A DNA stretch of 64,000 nt. Source: Falsiroseomonas oleicola (GTDB lineage Bacteria > Pseudomonadota > Alphaproteobacteria > Acetobacterales > Acetobacteraceae). Made by a program: the position numbers and the translations under genes. The notes under the pieces were generated by a model. That model was not told the origin of the DNA and did no database searches. It worked only from the letters and a program-made list of their open reading frames with translations. Where the stretch lies: positions 930,001-994,000 of the forward strand of contig NZ_JAERQM010000001.1 of NCBI RefSeq assembly GCF_019029495.1, in the 5' to 3' direction. Shown here one piece after another: positions 7,501 through 16,054 of this stretch. How positions within the stretch are numbered: the stretch's first letter is position 1; every line of letters starts with the position of its first letter.

Positions 7501-8400
7501 TCAGCCCGGCTTGTCGCCGGGCAGCTGGATGCCGGTCAGCGCCTGCCAGACGCGGATGACAAAGCCATCATCCACCCTGCCCTGTCCCATGGCGCTGGCG
7601 GCCGTGAACAATTGCTGCGCCTGGCTGGCCAGCGGCACCGGGTGGTTCAGCCCCCGCGCCATCTCCGCCACCAGGCCGAGGTCCTTCACGAAGATATCGA
7701 CGGCCGAGCGCGGGGCTTCGTCGCCGGTCAGCACGCGCGCCATGCGGTTCTCGAACATCCAGCTATTGCCGGCGGCGCTGGTCACCACGTCGTAGAGTTT
7801 CTGGGGGTCCGCACCTGCGCGGATGCCGAGCGCCATCGCCTCCGCCGCCACGGCGATATGCACGCCGGCCAGAAGCTGGTGCACCACTTTGACAGTTGCG
7901 CCGATGCCTGGGGCCTCGCCCAGTTCCCACACCTTTGTGGCCACCGCCTCCAGCACCGGCCTGGCCTTGGCGAAGGCGCCAGCGCTGCCCGAGGCCATGA
8001 CGGTCATCTCCCCGGTCGCGGCCTTCGCCGCACCGCCGGAGACCGGCGCATCGAGGTAGAGAAAGCCCGCCGCCTCCGCTTGCATGGCCAGCCGCCGCGC
8101 ATCGTCGGGGCCCATGGTGGCGGAGGCGACGATGACGGCACCCGGCGCGAGCCGCGGCGCGCAGCCCGCGGGGCCGAACAGGGCGGCTTCGGTCTGCGCG
8201 GCATTCACCACCAGCAGCAGCACCGCCTCCGTCCCCGGCGCGATAGCCTCCGCACGGGCCGCCACCTGGCCGCCGGCCTCGGCGAAGCTGTTCCGGGCGG
8301 CTTCGGAAAAATCGCAGCCCGTCACGGAAAGCCCCGCCCGCAGGCAGGACAGCGCCGCCCCCATTCCCATGGCCCCAAGGCCAATCACCGCAACCTGCAT
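7501..8400 (-). CDS. NAD(P)-dependent beta-hydroxyacid dehydrogenase
   Basis: A 299-aa member of the 3-hydroxyisobutyrate/tartronate semialdehyde reductase family. The Rossmann motif is GLGAMGMG at the N-terminus, followed by the substrate-binding DAPVSGGAAKA segment, the catalytic-Lys region (GATVKVVHQLL) and the C-terminal FVKDLGLV helix. GGAGG lies 7 bases before the second of two tandem ATGs, so the start at 8400 was preferred over 8403. It may belong to the neighbouring catabolic pathways. A paralogue (mmsB-like) is at 42430-43326. Confidence 0.88.
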   Translation of the reverse strand: MQVAVIGLGAMGMGAALSCLRAGLSVTGCDFSEAARNSFAEAGGQVAARAEAIAPGTEAVLLLVVNAAQTEAALFGPAGCAPRLAPGAVIVASATMGPDDARRLAMQAEAAGFLYLDAPVSGGAAKAATGEMTVMASGSAGAFAKARPVLEAVATKVWELGEAPGIGATVKVVHQLLAGVHIAVAAEAMALGIRAGADPQKLYDVVTSAAGNSWMFENRMARVLTGDEAPRSAVDIFVKDLGLVAEMARGLNHPVPLASQAQQLFTAASAMGQGRVDDGFVIRVWQALTGIQLPGDKPG

Positions 8401-8443
8401 CATCCTGCCTCCCTGATCGCGCAAGGCTGGCGGGAGGCGGCGT

Positions 8444-8533
8444 TCAGCGCAAGACGAGCATCCCGATCTGCACGAGGGCGGAGACCACCAGCAGGATGAG
8501 GACGATTTTCGACAGCGTGGATATCGGCGGCAT
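8444..8533 (-). CDS. 29-aa single-helix membrane peptide coupled to the MarR gene
   Basis: This 29-codon frame begins MPPISTLSKI and continues as one hydrophobic helix (VLILLVVSALVQIGMLVL) ending in Arg and a TGA stop. Its ATG overlaps the stop of the MarR-type gene by one base (TGATG), the coupling seen throughout this genome, and it fills the gap before the next gene. Composition and overlap support translation; there is no recognisable family. It could be a membrane-inserted regulator or a subunit of an unknown complex. Confidence 0.5.
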   Translation of the reverse strand: MPPISTLSKIVLILLVVSALVQIGMLVLR

Positions 8534-8952
8534 CAGCCGGAGATGATCCCGCGCAGCAGCGCCTTCAAGGCGGGTGCGGCCTCCGCATGGCGGGCGAGCA
8601 GCGCGGCCTCATGCGCGCGCGCCTCGGCGACCAGCGCCTCCGCGCATTCGGCACCCGCCTCCGTCAGTGCGATGCGCGTCTGGCGGCCCTGACGGGTGCG
8701 GACCACAAGCCCCTCCGCCGCCATGCGATCCAGCAGCTTGGACATGGTGGGCTGCTGCATCAGGCAGATTTTCCCCAGGGTCCCGACCGTCGCGCCGTCC
8801 TCCGCGCCGTGCAGCGTCGCCAGCACGCGCCAGACCGGCACCGCCACGCCGCGCGCCTTCAGCCGCGCATGAAAATCGGCCGAGGCCGCATGCGAGGCCT
8901 GGGCGAGCAGGGCCAGAAGATAGTCCTCGACGAAGCGGGGGGATTCGGTCAC
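8533..8952 (-). CDS. MarR-family transcriptional regulator (NicR-like by context)
   Basis: A 139-aa winged-helix MarR regulator. The recognition region is visible (VGTLGKICLMQQPTMSKLLDRMAAEGLV, given here as the H2-H3 core), followed by the wing RTRQGRQTRIALTEAG and C-terminal dimerisation helices. The GTG at 8952 gives VTESPRFVEDYL, a common MarR opening; an ATG at 8988 would start inside the operator. It is divergent from the NicX-like gene, as NicR is from nicX in Pseudomonas putida (known). It probably represses the heterocycle cluster until a ring intermediate binds. Confidence 0.85.
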   Translation of the reverse strand: MTESPRFVEDYLLALLAQASHAASADFHARLKARGVAVPVWRVLATLHGAEDGATVGTLGKICLMQQPTMSKLLDRMAAEGLVVRTRQGRQTRIALTEAGAECAEALVAEARAHEAALLARHAEAAPALKALLRGIISG

Positions 8953-8962
8953 GCCGCGAATA

Positions 8963-8976
8963 TATGACTTTTCATA
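8963..8976. promoter_or_regulatory. Inverted repeat, probable MarR operator
   Basis: TATGA (8963-8967) and TCATA (8972-8976) form a perfect inverted repeat around CTTT. It is one of the few AT-rich spots in the 70-base gap between the divergent MarR and NicX-like genes. Position and symmetry suit a MarR-dimer site overlapping both promoters. Confidence 0.6.
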
Positions 8977-9022
8977 AATGGGCGCCATCGCTAGCCTTGC
9001 CTCACGCAGGGAGGGCAGCGGA

Positions 9023-10060
9023 TTGCGCGACGACCGGATTGAGCCACAGTGGATCGACGCCTTCGAATCCGTCCTGCGGCTTTGCGCGGCGCAGCCAGGG
9101 GAGACGGTCTGCCTCCTCTCCGAAAGCCAGTCGCGGCGGCTGAACATCGACCTGGCGGAGCTGGCGGCGCATCGCCTGGGCTGCCGGCCCTTCCGGCTGG
9201 AAGTGCCGACCCCGCGGCAGACGGCGCCGGTGCCGGTGCGCTCCACCGGGGCGTCGCGCGCCTTGGCGGGGCATCCGTCGGTGCTGGCGGCGCTGGGGGC
9301 TTCCTCCCTCATCCTGGACCTGACGCGGGAGGGGCTGCTGCACGCACCGGAGCTGCGCGGGATTCTCGCCAGTGGCGCGCGGGTGCTGATGGTCAGCGAC
9401 GAACACCCGGACGTGCTGGAACGCCTGGTGCCGCGCGCGGAGGATGCCGCCCCGGTGAAGGCCGCGGTGAAGCGGCTTCGTGGCGCGCGGGAGATGCGCG
9501 TGACCAGCGCGGTGGGCACCGACCTGACCGTCGCCATGGCGGGTGCCACCACCGCCGGCGTCTGGGGTTTTACGGATCGCCCCGGAACCATCGCGCATTG
9601 GCCGGGCGGCGTGGTCGTGTCCTTCCCCGCGGCGGGCAGCGTGGCCGGCACGCTGGTGCTGGCGCCGGGCGATGCGAACCTCACCTTCAAGCGCTACATC
9701 GAACAGCCCGTGCGCCTGACCTTGCGCGATGACCATGTGGTGGCGGTGGAGGGCGAGGGTGTCGATGCGCGGCTGATGCGCGACTACCTGGCCGCCTGGG
9801 GCGATCCGGGCGCCTATGCGGTCAGCCATGTCGGCTGGGGCATGAACCGGCGGGCGCGGCGCGAGGGCCTGCTGTTCCACGACAAGCGCGACCTGAACGG
9901 CACGGAGCTGCGCGCGGCCGCCGGCAACTTCCTGTTCTCCACCGGCGCCAATGAATTCGCCGGCCGCTTCACCGAGGGGCATTTCGACATCCCCGTCTTC
10001 GGCTGCACGATCGCCCTGGATGGCGAGGTCGTCGTCCGCGAAGGAGCTTTGGTCGCATGA
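9023..10060 (+). CDS. nicX: 2,5-dihydroxypyridine 5,6-dioxygenase-like ring-opening enzyme (M29 fold)
   Basis: A 345-aa protein of the aminopeptidase-T (M29)-like family that includes NicX/PicD, which open 2,5-dihydroxypyridine to N-formylmaleamate. The C-terminal iron-ligand pattern fits: His269 (SHVGWG), His320 and Asp322 (GHFDIP), matching as I recall the His-His-Asp set near 265, 318 and 320 of P. putida NicX. The TTG at 9023 was chosen because GGGAGGG lies exactly 7 bases upstream; the ATG at 8978 has no ribosome-binding site and abuts the operator. It heads the rightward cluster. The true ring substrate may differ from 2,5-dihydroxypyridine. Confidence 0.78.
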   Translation: MRDDRIEPQWIDAFESVLRLCAAQPGETVCLLSESQSRRLNIDLAELAAHRLGCRPFRLEVPTPRQTAPVPVRSTGASRALAGHPSVLAALGASSLILDLTREGLLHAPELRGILASGARVLMVSDEHPDVLERLVPRAEDAAPVKAAVKRLRGAREMRVTSAVGTDLTVAMAGATTAGVWGFTDRPGTIAHWPGGVVVSFPAAGSVAGTLVLAPGDANLTFKRYIEQPVRLTLRDDHVVAVEGEGVDARLMRDYLAAWGDPGAYAVSHVGWGMNRRARREGLLFHDKRDLNGTELRAAAGNFLFSTGANEFAGRFTEGHFDIPVFGCTIALDGEVVVREGALVA

Positions 10061-10758
10061 GCATCATCCTGCTGCATGGAATCGGTGGGCCTTCGTGGGA
10101 CGACATGGTGCCGGGCGCGATCGACTGGCCGATGCCCGGCTTTGGCGGCACCGCACCGCTGCCGGACATGACCTTTCCAGCGCTGGCGGAAGCGCTGCGG
10201 GATGCGCTGGATGCGCGCGGGCTGGATCGCGTGACGCTGGTCGGGCATTCGATGGGCGGCATGCTGGCGCAGGAATTCGTGGCGCGCTTTCCGGGGCGTG
10301 TGGCGAAGCTGGTGCTCTATGGCACGACGCCCGCCTTCGGCGGCCGCGACCCGTCCTTCGCCGAACAGTTCCTGGCCGCGCGTCTCGGCCCGCTGGAAGG
10401 GCGCTCGATGCAGGATGCGGCGCCCGAGCTGATGGCGGGCATGCTGCCGGATACCGCGCCACCCGAGGCGATGCCGCGCGCGCTCGCCGCCATGCGCGCG
10501 ATCCCCGAGGATGTGTACCGCGACACGCTGCGCTGCCTCACCACCTTCGACCGCCGAGCCGATCTGCCGAAGATCGCCGTGCCGACGCTGCTGATCGCGG
10601 GCGAGCGCGACCAGGCCGCGCCGCTGAAGACGATGCAGCGCATGGCGGAGGCGATTCCCGGCGCGCGCATCACGGTCATCGCGGGTGCCGGCCACCTCAT
10701 CCATCTCGAAGCGCCGGACGCCTTTCGCGCCGCGCTGCTGCCTTTCCTGGAGCCGTGA
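10057..10758 (+). CDS. Alpha/beta hydrolase (possible N-formylmaleamate deformylase-like)
   Basis: A 233-aa alpha/beta hydrolase. It has the oxyanion HG motif (LLHGIGG), the nucleophile elbow GHSMGG, an acid in AGERDQAAP and the catalytic His in AGHLIHLEAP. ATGA overlap couples it to the NicX-like gene. In nicotinate and picolinate pathways the gene beside nicX/picD encodes an alpha/beta hydrolase (NicD/PicE) that removes the formyl group; context suggests the same here. The protein is shorter than I would expect for NicD and the family is broad, so the substrate stays open. Confidence 0.85.
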   Translation: MSIILLHGIGGPSWDDMVPGAIDWPMPGFGGTAPLPDMTFPALAEALRDALDARGLDRVTLVGHSMGGMLAQEFVARFPGRVAKLVLYGTTPAFGGRDPSFAEQFLAARLGPLEGRSMQDAAPELMAGMLPDTAPPEAMPRALAAMRAIPEDVYRDTLRCLTTFDRRADLPKIAVPTLLIAGERDQAAPLKTMQRMAEAIPGARITVIAGAGHLIHLEAPDAFRAALLPFLEP

Positions 10759-10762
10759 GCGC

Positions 10763-12007
10763 ATGACCGACGCGCCGATCTTCGATCCCAAGGCTTTTCG
10801 GCTGACGCCCTTCGAAGCGGATCTCACCGCCCACGCCCGTGATTTCGGCGCGCGCGTGCTGGCGCCGCGCGCGGCGCGCTGGGACCGCGAGGCAACCTTC
10901 CCCGTCGACAACTACCGCGACATGCACAGCGAGGGTCTGCTGGGCATCTGCATCCCGGCGGAGGAAGGCGGCCTCGGCGCCGATTTTCGGGCCTATTGCA
11001 TGACGGCCGCGGAACTCGGGCGCTATTGCGGCGCGACGGCGCTGACCTGGAACATGCATGTCTGTTCCACGCTATGGACCGGCGCGCTGACCGAAGACCT
11101 GGAGATGGAGGAAGCCACCCGCGCCGAGCATCGTCGCCGCCGCCGGCTGCACTACGACACCATCCTGCGCGACGGAAAAATCTTCTCGCAACCCTTCTCG
11201 GAAGGCGGCGCGGCGGCGGCCGGTGCGGCGGCCTTCGGCACCACGGCGGAGCGTGTGCCGGGTGGTTTTCGGATCAACGGCAAGAAGATCTTTGCGAGCC
11301 TCGCCGGCCACGCCGATACCTACGGCATTCTGTGCACCGAGATGCTGCCGGGCGAGAAGGCATCCCGGAAGAACACGTTGTATCTCGGCGTGCCGGCGGA
11401 TGCGCCGGGCGTCTCCGTCACGGGGGAGTGGGACCCGCTCGGCATGCGCGGCACCGTCTCCCGCACCCTCATCTTCGACAATGTCTTCGTGCCCGAAGAT
11501 GCGGCGTTGATGCCGCCAGGGCTGTATTTCCAGGCGGCGATGCGCTGGCCGCACATGTTCCTGACACTGAGCCCCACCTACATGGGCCTGGCGCAAGCCG
11601 CCTACGATTTCTGCGTGCGCTACCTGCGTGGCGAACAGCCGGGCACGCCGCCCGTAAAGCGCCGCATGTACCCCACCAAGCAGATCGCGGTCGCGCAGAT
11701 GCGCGTGATGCTGGAACAGACCAAGGCGCTGTGGTTCCAGGCGATCACCGAGGCCGGGCCCGATCCATCGAAGGAACAGATGCTGCGCGCGCTCGCCGCC
11801 CAGCACACGGTGATGGAGAACGCCCAGGCCATCGCCAGCCTCGCCATCCGCACCTGCGGCGGCCAGGCCATGCTGAAATCCCTGCCGCTGGAACGCATCT
11901 TTCGGGACAGCCGCTGCGGCGCGCTGATGCTGCCCTGGACGGCGGAGCTGTGCATCGACCGCATCGGCCGCGACGCGCTGTATGAGAAGGGCGAGACGGA
12001 CCAGTGA
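10763..12007 (+). CDS. Acyl-CoA dehydrogenase-family flavoprotein
   Basis: A 414-aa acyl-CoA dehydrogenase-like FAD enzyme. It has the N-terminal helical domain (EEGGLGADFRAY), the beta domain with QPFSEGG in place of the usual T-E-P-GSD flavin-binding stretch, WDPLGMRGT, and a C-terminal helical domain with RTCGGQAML and the final EL-IDRIGRDAL helix. The altered flavin motif hints at a branch that uses unusual substrates or acts as a monooxygenase, as in some heterocycle pathways. It lies 4 bases after the hydrolase gene and overlaps the ligase start (GTGA). Confidence 0.88.
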   Translation: MTDAPIFDPKAFRLTPFEADLTAHARDFGARVLAPRAARWDREATFPVDNYRDMHSEGLLGICIPAEEGGLGADFRAYCMTAAELGRYCGATALTWNMHVCSTLWTGALTEDLEMEEATRAEHRRRRRLHYDTILRDGKIFSQPFSEGGAAAAGAAAFGTTAERVPGGFRINGKKIFASLAGHADTYGILCTEMLPGEKASRKNTLYLGVPADAPGVSVTGEWDPLGMRGTVSRTLIFDNVFVPEDAALMPPGLYFQAAMRWPHMFLTLSPTYMGLAQAAYDFCVRYLRGEQPGTPPVKRRMYPTKQIAVAQMRVMLEQTKALWFQAITEAGPDPSKEQMLRALAAQHTVMENAQAIASLAIRTCGGQAMLKSLPLERIFRDSRCGALMLPWTAELCIDRIGRDALYEKGETDQ

Positions 12008-13395
12008 AGCACTGGCTCGCCGCGCAGCCGCCCGACCGCATCGCGCTGCGCTTCGGCACTGAGGCGCTGAGCTATGGCGCGTTGCACGCGCAGGCGATGG
12101 CGATGGCGGCGGCCCTCGCCGCGCGGGGCGTTCGGCACGGCGACCGCGTCGGCTTCCTCGGCCAGAACCACCCGGCGCAGATCGTGGCGCTGTTCGCCTG
12201 CGCCCGGCTCGGCGCGCTGCTGCTGCCGCTGAACTGGCGCCTGGCGCCACCGGAGTGGCGCTTCATTCTCGAGGACGCCGGCGTGCGGCTTCTGCTGGCG
12301 ACGCCCGACATGGTTTTGGCCATGCCTGACCGCGCCGTGGACGTCACCACGCTGACCGCCAGCGGCGATGCGCCGGATGACGGCGAGGAAAGCGATCCCG
12401 TGCTGCTGGTCTATACCAGTGGCACCACCGGCCGGCCGAAGGGCGCGGTGCTGGACCAGCGCGCGCTGCACCACAATGCGCTGAACGCCGCCCACGCCTT
12501 CGAACTGACGCAGGCCGACCGCGTGCTGACCGTGCTGCCGCTGTTCCATGTCGGCGGCCTCAACATCCAGACCACGCCGGCGCTGATGGCCGGCGCCGAG
12601 GTGCTGCTGCATCCGCGCTTCGACGCCGAGGCCTTCTTCGACCATCTGGAACGCCACCGCCCGACGCTGACGCTGCTGGTGCCCGCCGTGATGCAGGCGC
12701 TCGTCAGCCATCCGCGCTGGGCCTCGGCCGATCTTTCGAGCCTGCGCGCCATCGGCGCCGGCTCCTCCGACGTGCCCCTGTCCCTGATCGAGGCTTTTCA
12801 CGCACGGGGAATCCCCGTGCAGCAGGTCTATGGCGCGACCGAAACCTGTCCCATCGCCATCATCCAGGATCGCGCGGAGGCGCTCGCCGCACCCGGCTCG
12901 CTCGGCCGCCCGGCGCGCCACGCGGAAGCGCGCATCGCCGACGGTGCCACGGAAGGCGAAATCCAGATCCGCGGCCCCGCCACGCTGCGCCGCTACTGGC
13001 CGGATGTGCCGGCGCTGGATGCGGAAGGCTGGTTCGCCACCGGCGATGTCGGGCGCGTCGACCCGCAGGGCCGCTTCTGGTTCACCGATCGCCTGAAGCA
13101 CGTCATCATCTCCGGCGGCGAGAACATCTACCCGGCGGAAGTCGAGCGCCTGCTGCGCAGCGCCCCCGGCATCGTCGAGGGCGCTATCATCGGCCGCCCC
13201 GATCCGCGCTGGGGCGAGGTGCCGGTCGCCGTGGTGGTGCCCGCGCAAAACTTCGACGCGGCGCGCCTGCTGGCGCATTTCGAGGGCCAGATCGCCCGCT
13301 TCAAGATTCCCCGCGCCGTGGTCACCGTGCGGGCCCTGCCGCGCACGGCGCTGGGCAAGATTGAAACGGCCAGGCTGCGCCAGCTACTGGCCTGA
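12004..13395 (+). CDS. AMP-dependent acyl-CoA synthetase
   Basis: A 463-aa ANL-superfamily ligase that activates a carboxylic acid to its CoA thioester via an acyl-AMP. Signature P-loop YTSGTTGRPKG, the acyl-binding VYGATE motif, TGDVG and the hinge DRLKHVIISGGENIYP are all present, with the catalytic C-terminal Lys in TALGKIE. It is on the short side for the family, lacking part of the N-terminus. A GTG start overlaps the dehydrogenase stop. Pairing with an acyl-CoA dehydrogenase suggests the ring-opened acid is finished through CoA intermediates. Confidence 0.92.
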   Translation: MKHWLAAQPPDRIALRFGTEALSYGALHAQAMAMAAALAARGVRHGDRVGFLGQNHPAQIVALFACARLGALLLPLNWRLAPPEWRFILEDAGVRLLLATPDMVLAMPDRAVDVTTLTASGDAPDDGEESDPVLLVYTSGTTGRPKGAVLDQRALHHNALNAAHAFELTQADRVLTVLPLFHVGGLNIQTTPALMAGAEVLLHPRFDAEAFFDHLERHRPTLTLLVPAVMQALVSHPRWASADLSSLRAIGAGSSDVPLSLIEAFHARGIPVQQVYGATETCPIAIIQDRAEALAAPGSLGRPARHAEARIADGATEGEIQIRGPATLRRYWPDVPALDAEGWFATGDVGRVDPQGRFWFTDRLKHVIISGGENIYPAEVERLLRSAPGIVEGAIIGRPDPRWGEVPVAVVVPAQNFDAARLLAHFEGQIARFKIPRAVVTVRALPRTALGKIETARLRQLLA

Positions 13396-13445
13396 ACCCG
13401 CAACTCGGGCATGATCGGGTCAACCGGCCCGAGGAAACGCCCCGC

Positions 13446-14783
13446 ATGATGCGCCTGAACGCCTTCGACATGGCGACGCCTGGCCATATCCAGCAGGGGA
13501 TGTGGCGCCACCCGCGCGACAGCGCTGCGAACTACACGAGCCTTGAGCATTGGACCGGCCTCGCCCGGCTGCTGGAGCGCGGGCTGTTCGACGGGCTGTT
13601 CCTCGCCGATGTGCTCGGCATCTACGATGTCCACGGCGGCAGCCCGGATGCGGCGCTGCGCGGCGGCGTGCAGGTGCCGCTGCTGGACCCGGTGCTGCTG
13701 GTGCCGGCCATGGCGGCGGTGACAAAGCACCTCGGCTTCGGCGTGACCTGCAACCTGGCCTATGAACCGCCCTACCTGTTCGCGCGGCGCATGAGCACGC
13801 TGGACCATCTGACGCAGGGCCGCATCGGCTGGAACATCGTCACCGGCTACCTCGACAGCGCCGCCCGTGCGCTGGGCCAGGCCGAGCAGATGCGGCACGA
13901 CGACCGCTACGACCTGGCCGATGAATACATGCAGGCCGTCTATGCGCTGTGGGAGGGAAGCTGGGCCGAGGATGCGGTGAAGCGCGACCGCGCCGGCGGC
14001 GTCTATACCGATGCGGCGCGGGTACGCCGCATCCGCCACGGTGGCCCGCAATACCGCATCGACGCCATCCACCTGGCCGAACCCTCCCCTCAAAGAACGC
14101 CCGTGCTGTACCAGGCCGGCGCCAGCGAGCGCGGCCGCCGCTTCGCCGGCACCCATGCCGAATGCGTTTTTGTGAATGGCACCAACGCCTCCGTCGTGGC
14201 GCGTCTTGTCGCGCAGCTGCGTGCGGCGGCGGCCCCGCGCCCCATCCTTGTCTTCGCCGGCGCCACTGTGGTGGTCGGCCGCACCGAAGCCAAAGCGCGC
14301 GACAAGCTCAACGACTACGCAAGCTGGGCCAGTGCGGAGGGCGCGCTGGCCCATGCCTCCGCCTCGCTCGGCATCGATCTGCAAAAATTCGGGATGGATG
14401 AGCCGGTGCGGGCCGGCGAGAGCCAGGCGATCCGCTCGAACGTCGAGGCCATGGCCAAGGTCACAGGCCCGGACTGGACCCCGCGCATGCTGCTCGCGCA
14501 ATCGGTCCTCGGCAGCCGCCAGCCGCCCATCGTCGGCGACCCCGTGCAGGTGGCGGATGCGCTGGCGGGCTGGATGCGGGACGCCGATGTGGATGGCTTC
14601 AACCTGTCCCGCACGGTGCTGCCCGAGAGCCTCGTGGACTTCATCGAGCTCGTCGTGCCGGTGCTGCAGGAACGCGGCCTCTACAAGACCAGCTACGCCC
14701 CCGGCACCTACCGCGAGAAGCTGTTCGGCGCGGACCGGCTGCTGCCGGCAGACCATCCCGCCGCGGGCCATCGCTGGGCATGA
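13446..14783 (+). CDS. NtaA/SnaA/DszA-type FMN-dependent monooxygenase (LLM class)
   Basis: A 445-aa luciferase-like flavin monooxygenase of the NtaA/SnaA/DszA group. These enzymes use FMNH2 from a separate reductase to oxidise nitrogen- or sulphur-containing compounds. Visible hallmarks are the opening MRLNAFDM, DGLFLADVLG, the ARRMSTLDHLTQGRIGWNIVT segment and the C-terminal GFNLSRTVLPES region. No flavin reductase gene is adjacent, so reduced flavin must come from elsewhere. In context it is the likely ring hydroxylase that prepares a substrate for the NicX-like enzyme (inference). Confidence 0.9.
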   Translation: MMRLNAFDMATPGHIQQGMWRHPRDSAANYTSLEHWTGLARLLERGLFDGLFLADVLGIYDVHGGSPDAALRGGVQVPLLDPVLLVPAMAAVTKHLGFGVTCNLAYEPPYLFARRMSTLDHLTQGRIGWNIVTGYLDSAARALGQAEQMRHDDRYDLADEYMQAVYALWEGSWAEDAVKRDRAGGVYTDAARVRRIRHGGPQYRIDAIHLAEPSPQRTPVLYQAGASERGRRFAGTHAECVFVNGTNASVVARLVAQLRAAAAPRPILVFAGATVVVGRTEAKARDKLNDYASWASAEGALAHASASLGIDLQKFGMDEPVRAGESQAIRSNVEAMAKVTGPDWTPRMLLAQSVLGSRQPPIVGDPVQVADALAGWMRDADVDGFNLSRTVLPESLVDFIELVVPVLQERGLYKTSYAPGTYREKLFGADRLLPADHPAAGHRWA

Positions 14784-15988
14784 ACAAGCGCCGCAACATC
14801 GCGCTGATCACGTTCGCAGAAATGCTGGCGCTGGCGCTGTGGTTCTCCTCCACCGCCGCCGGCCCGGGCATGCTGGCGGAGGCGCCGGGCCGCGGCGAAG
14901 GGTTCCAGGCGCTGCTGACCAGCGCGGTGCAGGCGGGTTTTGTCATTGGCACGCTGCTCTCCGCCGCGCTCGCCTTGCCGGACCGCACCGATCCGCGCCG
15001 CGTCTTCGCCGCCAGCGCACTACTCGGCGCGGCGGCGAATGCGCTGATCCTGGTCCTGCCGCCGGGGTCGGAGGCAGTGATCGCCGCGCGTTTCGCGACC
15101 GGCATGGCGCTGGCGGGCGTCTATCCCGTAGGCATGAAGCTCGCCGCCGGCTGGGCGGATCGCGGCGACATGGGCCTGGTGGTCGGGCTGCTGGTCGGCG
15201 GGCTGACGCTCGGCTCCGCCGCGCCGCATCTGCTGTCCGCACTCGGCGGGGCGGCGTGGCGGCCGGTGCTGGCGGCGGCCTCGCTCTCCGCCGTGGCGGG
15301 CGCGGCGCTGATGGCCTGGGTCCGGCTCGGCCCGCGCCACGCCCCGGCCCCGCCCTTCCGGCCCGCCGCGGCGCTCGCGCTGTTCCGCAACCGCGGCACC
15401 CGCCTCGCGACCTTGGGCTATCTCGGCCATATGTGGGAGCTTTATGCGATGTGGGCCTGGATCGGCCTGTATTTCGCCGCCAGCTTCGCCGCCTGGCGCG
15501 GCGATGCGCCTCGGCCGGCGGAGGCCGCGCTGGCCACCTTCGCCGTGATCGCCGCCGGGGCGCTGGGCTCGGTCGCCGCCGGGCTGGCGGCGGATCGGGT
15601 CGGGCGAGTGCGGGTGACGGTCACCGCCATGGCCATCTCCGGCGCCTGCTGCCTGCTGGCGGGGCCGCTCTTTGGGCTGCACCCAGCCCTGGTGATCCTG
15701 CTCGGCCTGGTCTGGGGCGTCGCCGTGGTGGCCGACTCGGCACAGTTCTCGGCCAGCGTGGCGGAGCTGGCGGAGCCGGGCCTCACCGGCACCATGCTGA
15801 CGGTGCAGACCAGCCTGGGTTTTGCCCTCACGCTGGTGACCATCCACCTGATGCCCCCCATGGTGGCGGCCCTCGGCTGGGGCGCTGCCTTCGCGGTGTT
15901 GGCGGCGGGGCCGGTGCTGGGCTGCGTGGCGATGCTGCGGCTGGGCCGCAGCGCGGAAGCCGCGCGGCTGGCGGGCGGGCGGGGGTAG
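14780..15988 (+). CDS. MFS transporter
   Basis: A 402-aa major facilitator with about 12 hydrophobic helices, starting MNKRRNIALITFAEMLALALWFSS. The A-like loop between helices 2 and 3 (ALPDRTDPRRVFAASALLG) and the corresponding loop in the second half (AADRVGRVRVTVTAM) mark the two six-helix halves. It overlaps the monooxygenase stop (ATGA), so it very likely imports the pathway substrate or exports a product. The sequence does not show which. Confidence 0.88.
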   Translation: MNKRRNIALITFAEMLALALWFSSTAAGPGMLAEAPGRGEGFQALLTSAVQAGFVIGTLLSAALALPDRTDPRRVFAASALLGAAANALILVLPPGSEAVIAARFATGMALAGVYPVGMKLAAGWADRGDMGLVVGLLVGGLTLGSAAPHLLSALGGAAWRPVLAAASLSAVAGAALMAWVRLGPRHAPAPPFRPAAALALFRNRGTRLATLGYLGHMWELYAMWAWIGLYFAASFAAWRGDAPRPAEAALATFAVIAAGALGSVAAGLAADRVGRVRVTVTAMAISGACCLLAGPLFGLHPALVILLGLVWGVAVVADSAQFSASVAELAEPGLTGTMLTVQTSLGFALTLVTIHLMPPMVAALGWGAAFAVLAAGPVLGCVAMLRLGRSAEAARLAGGRG

Positions 15989-16054
15989 CGGCGCGCGCTC
16001 GACCCCGGCATCCCATCGCGACATCATGCGCCGAGCCAACGGAGTAGCCGGGCC

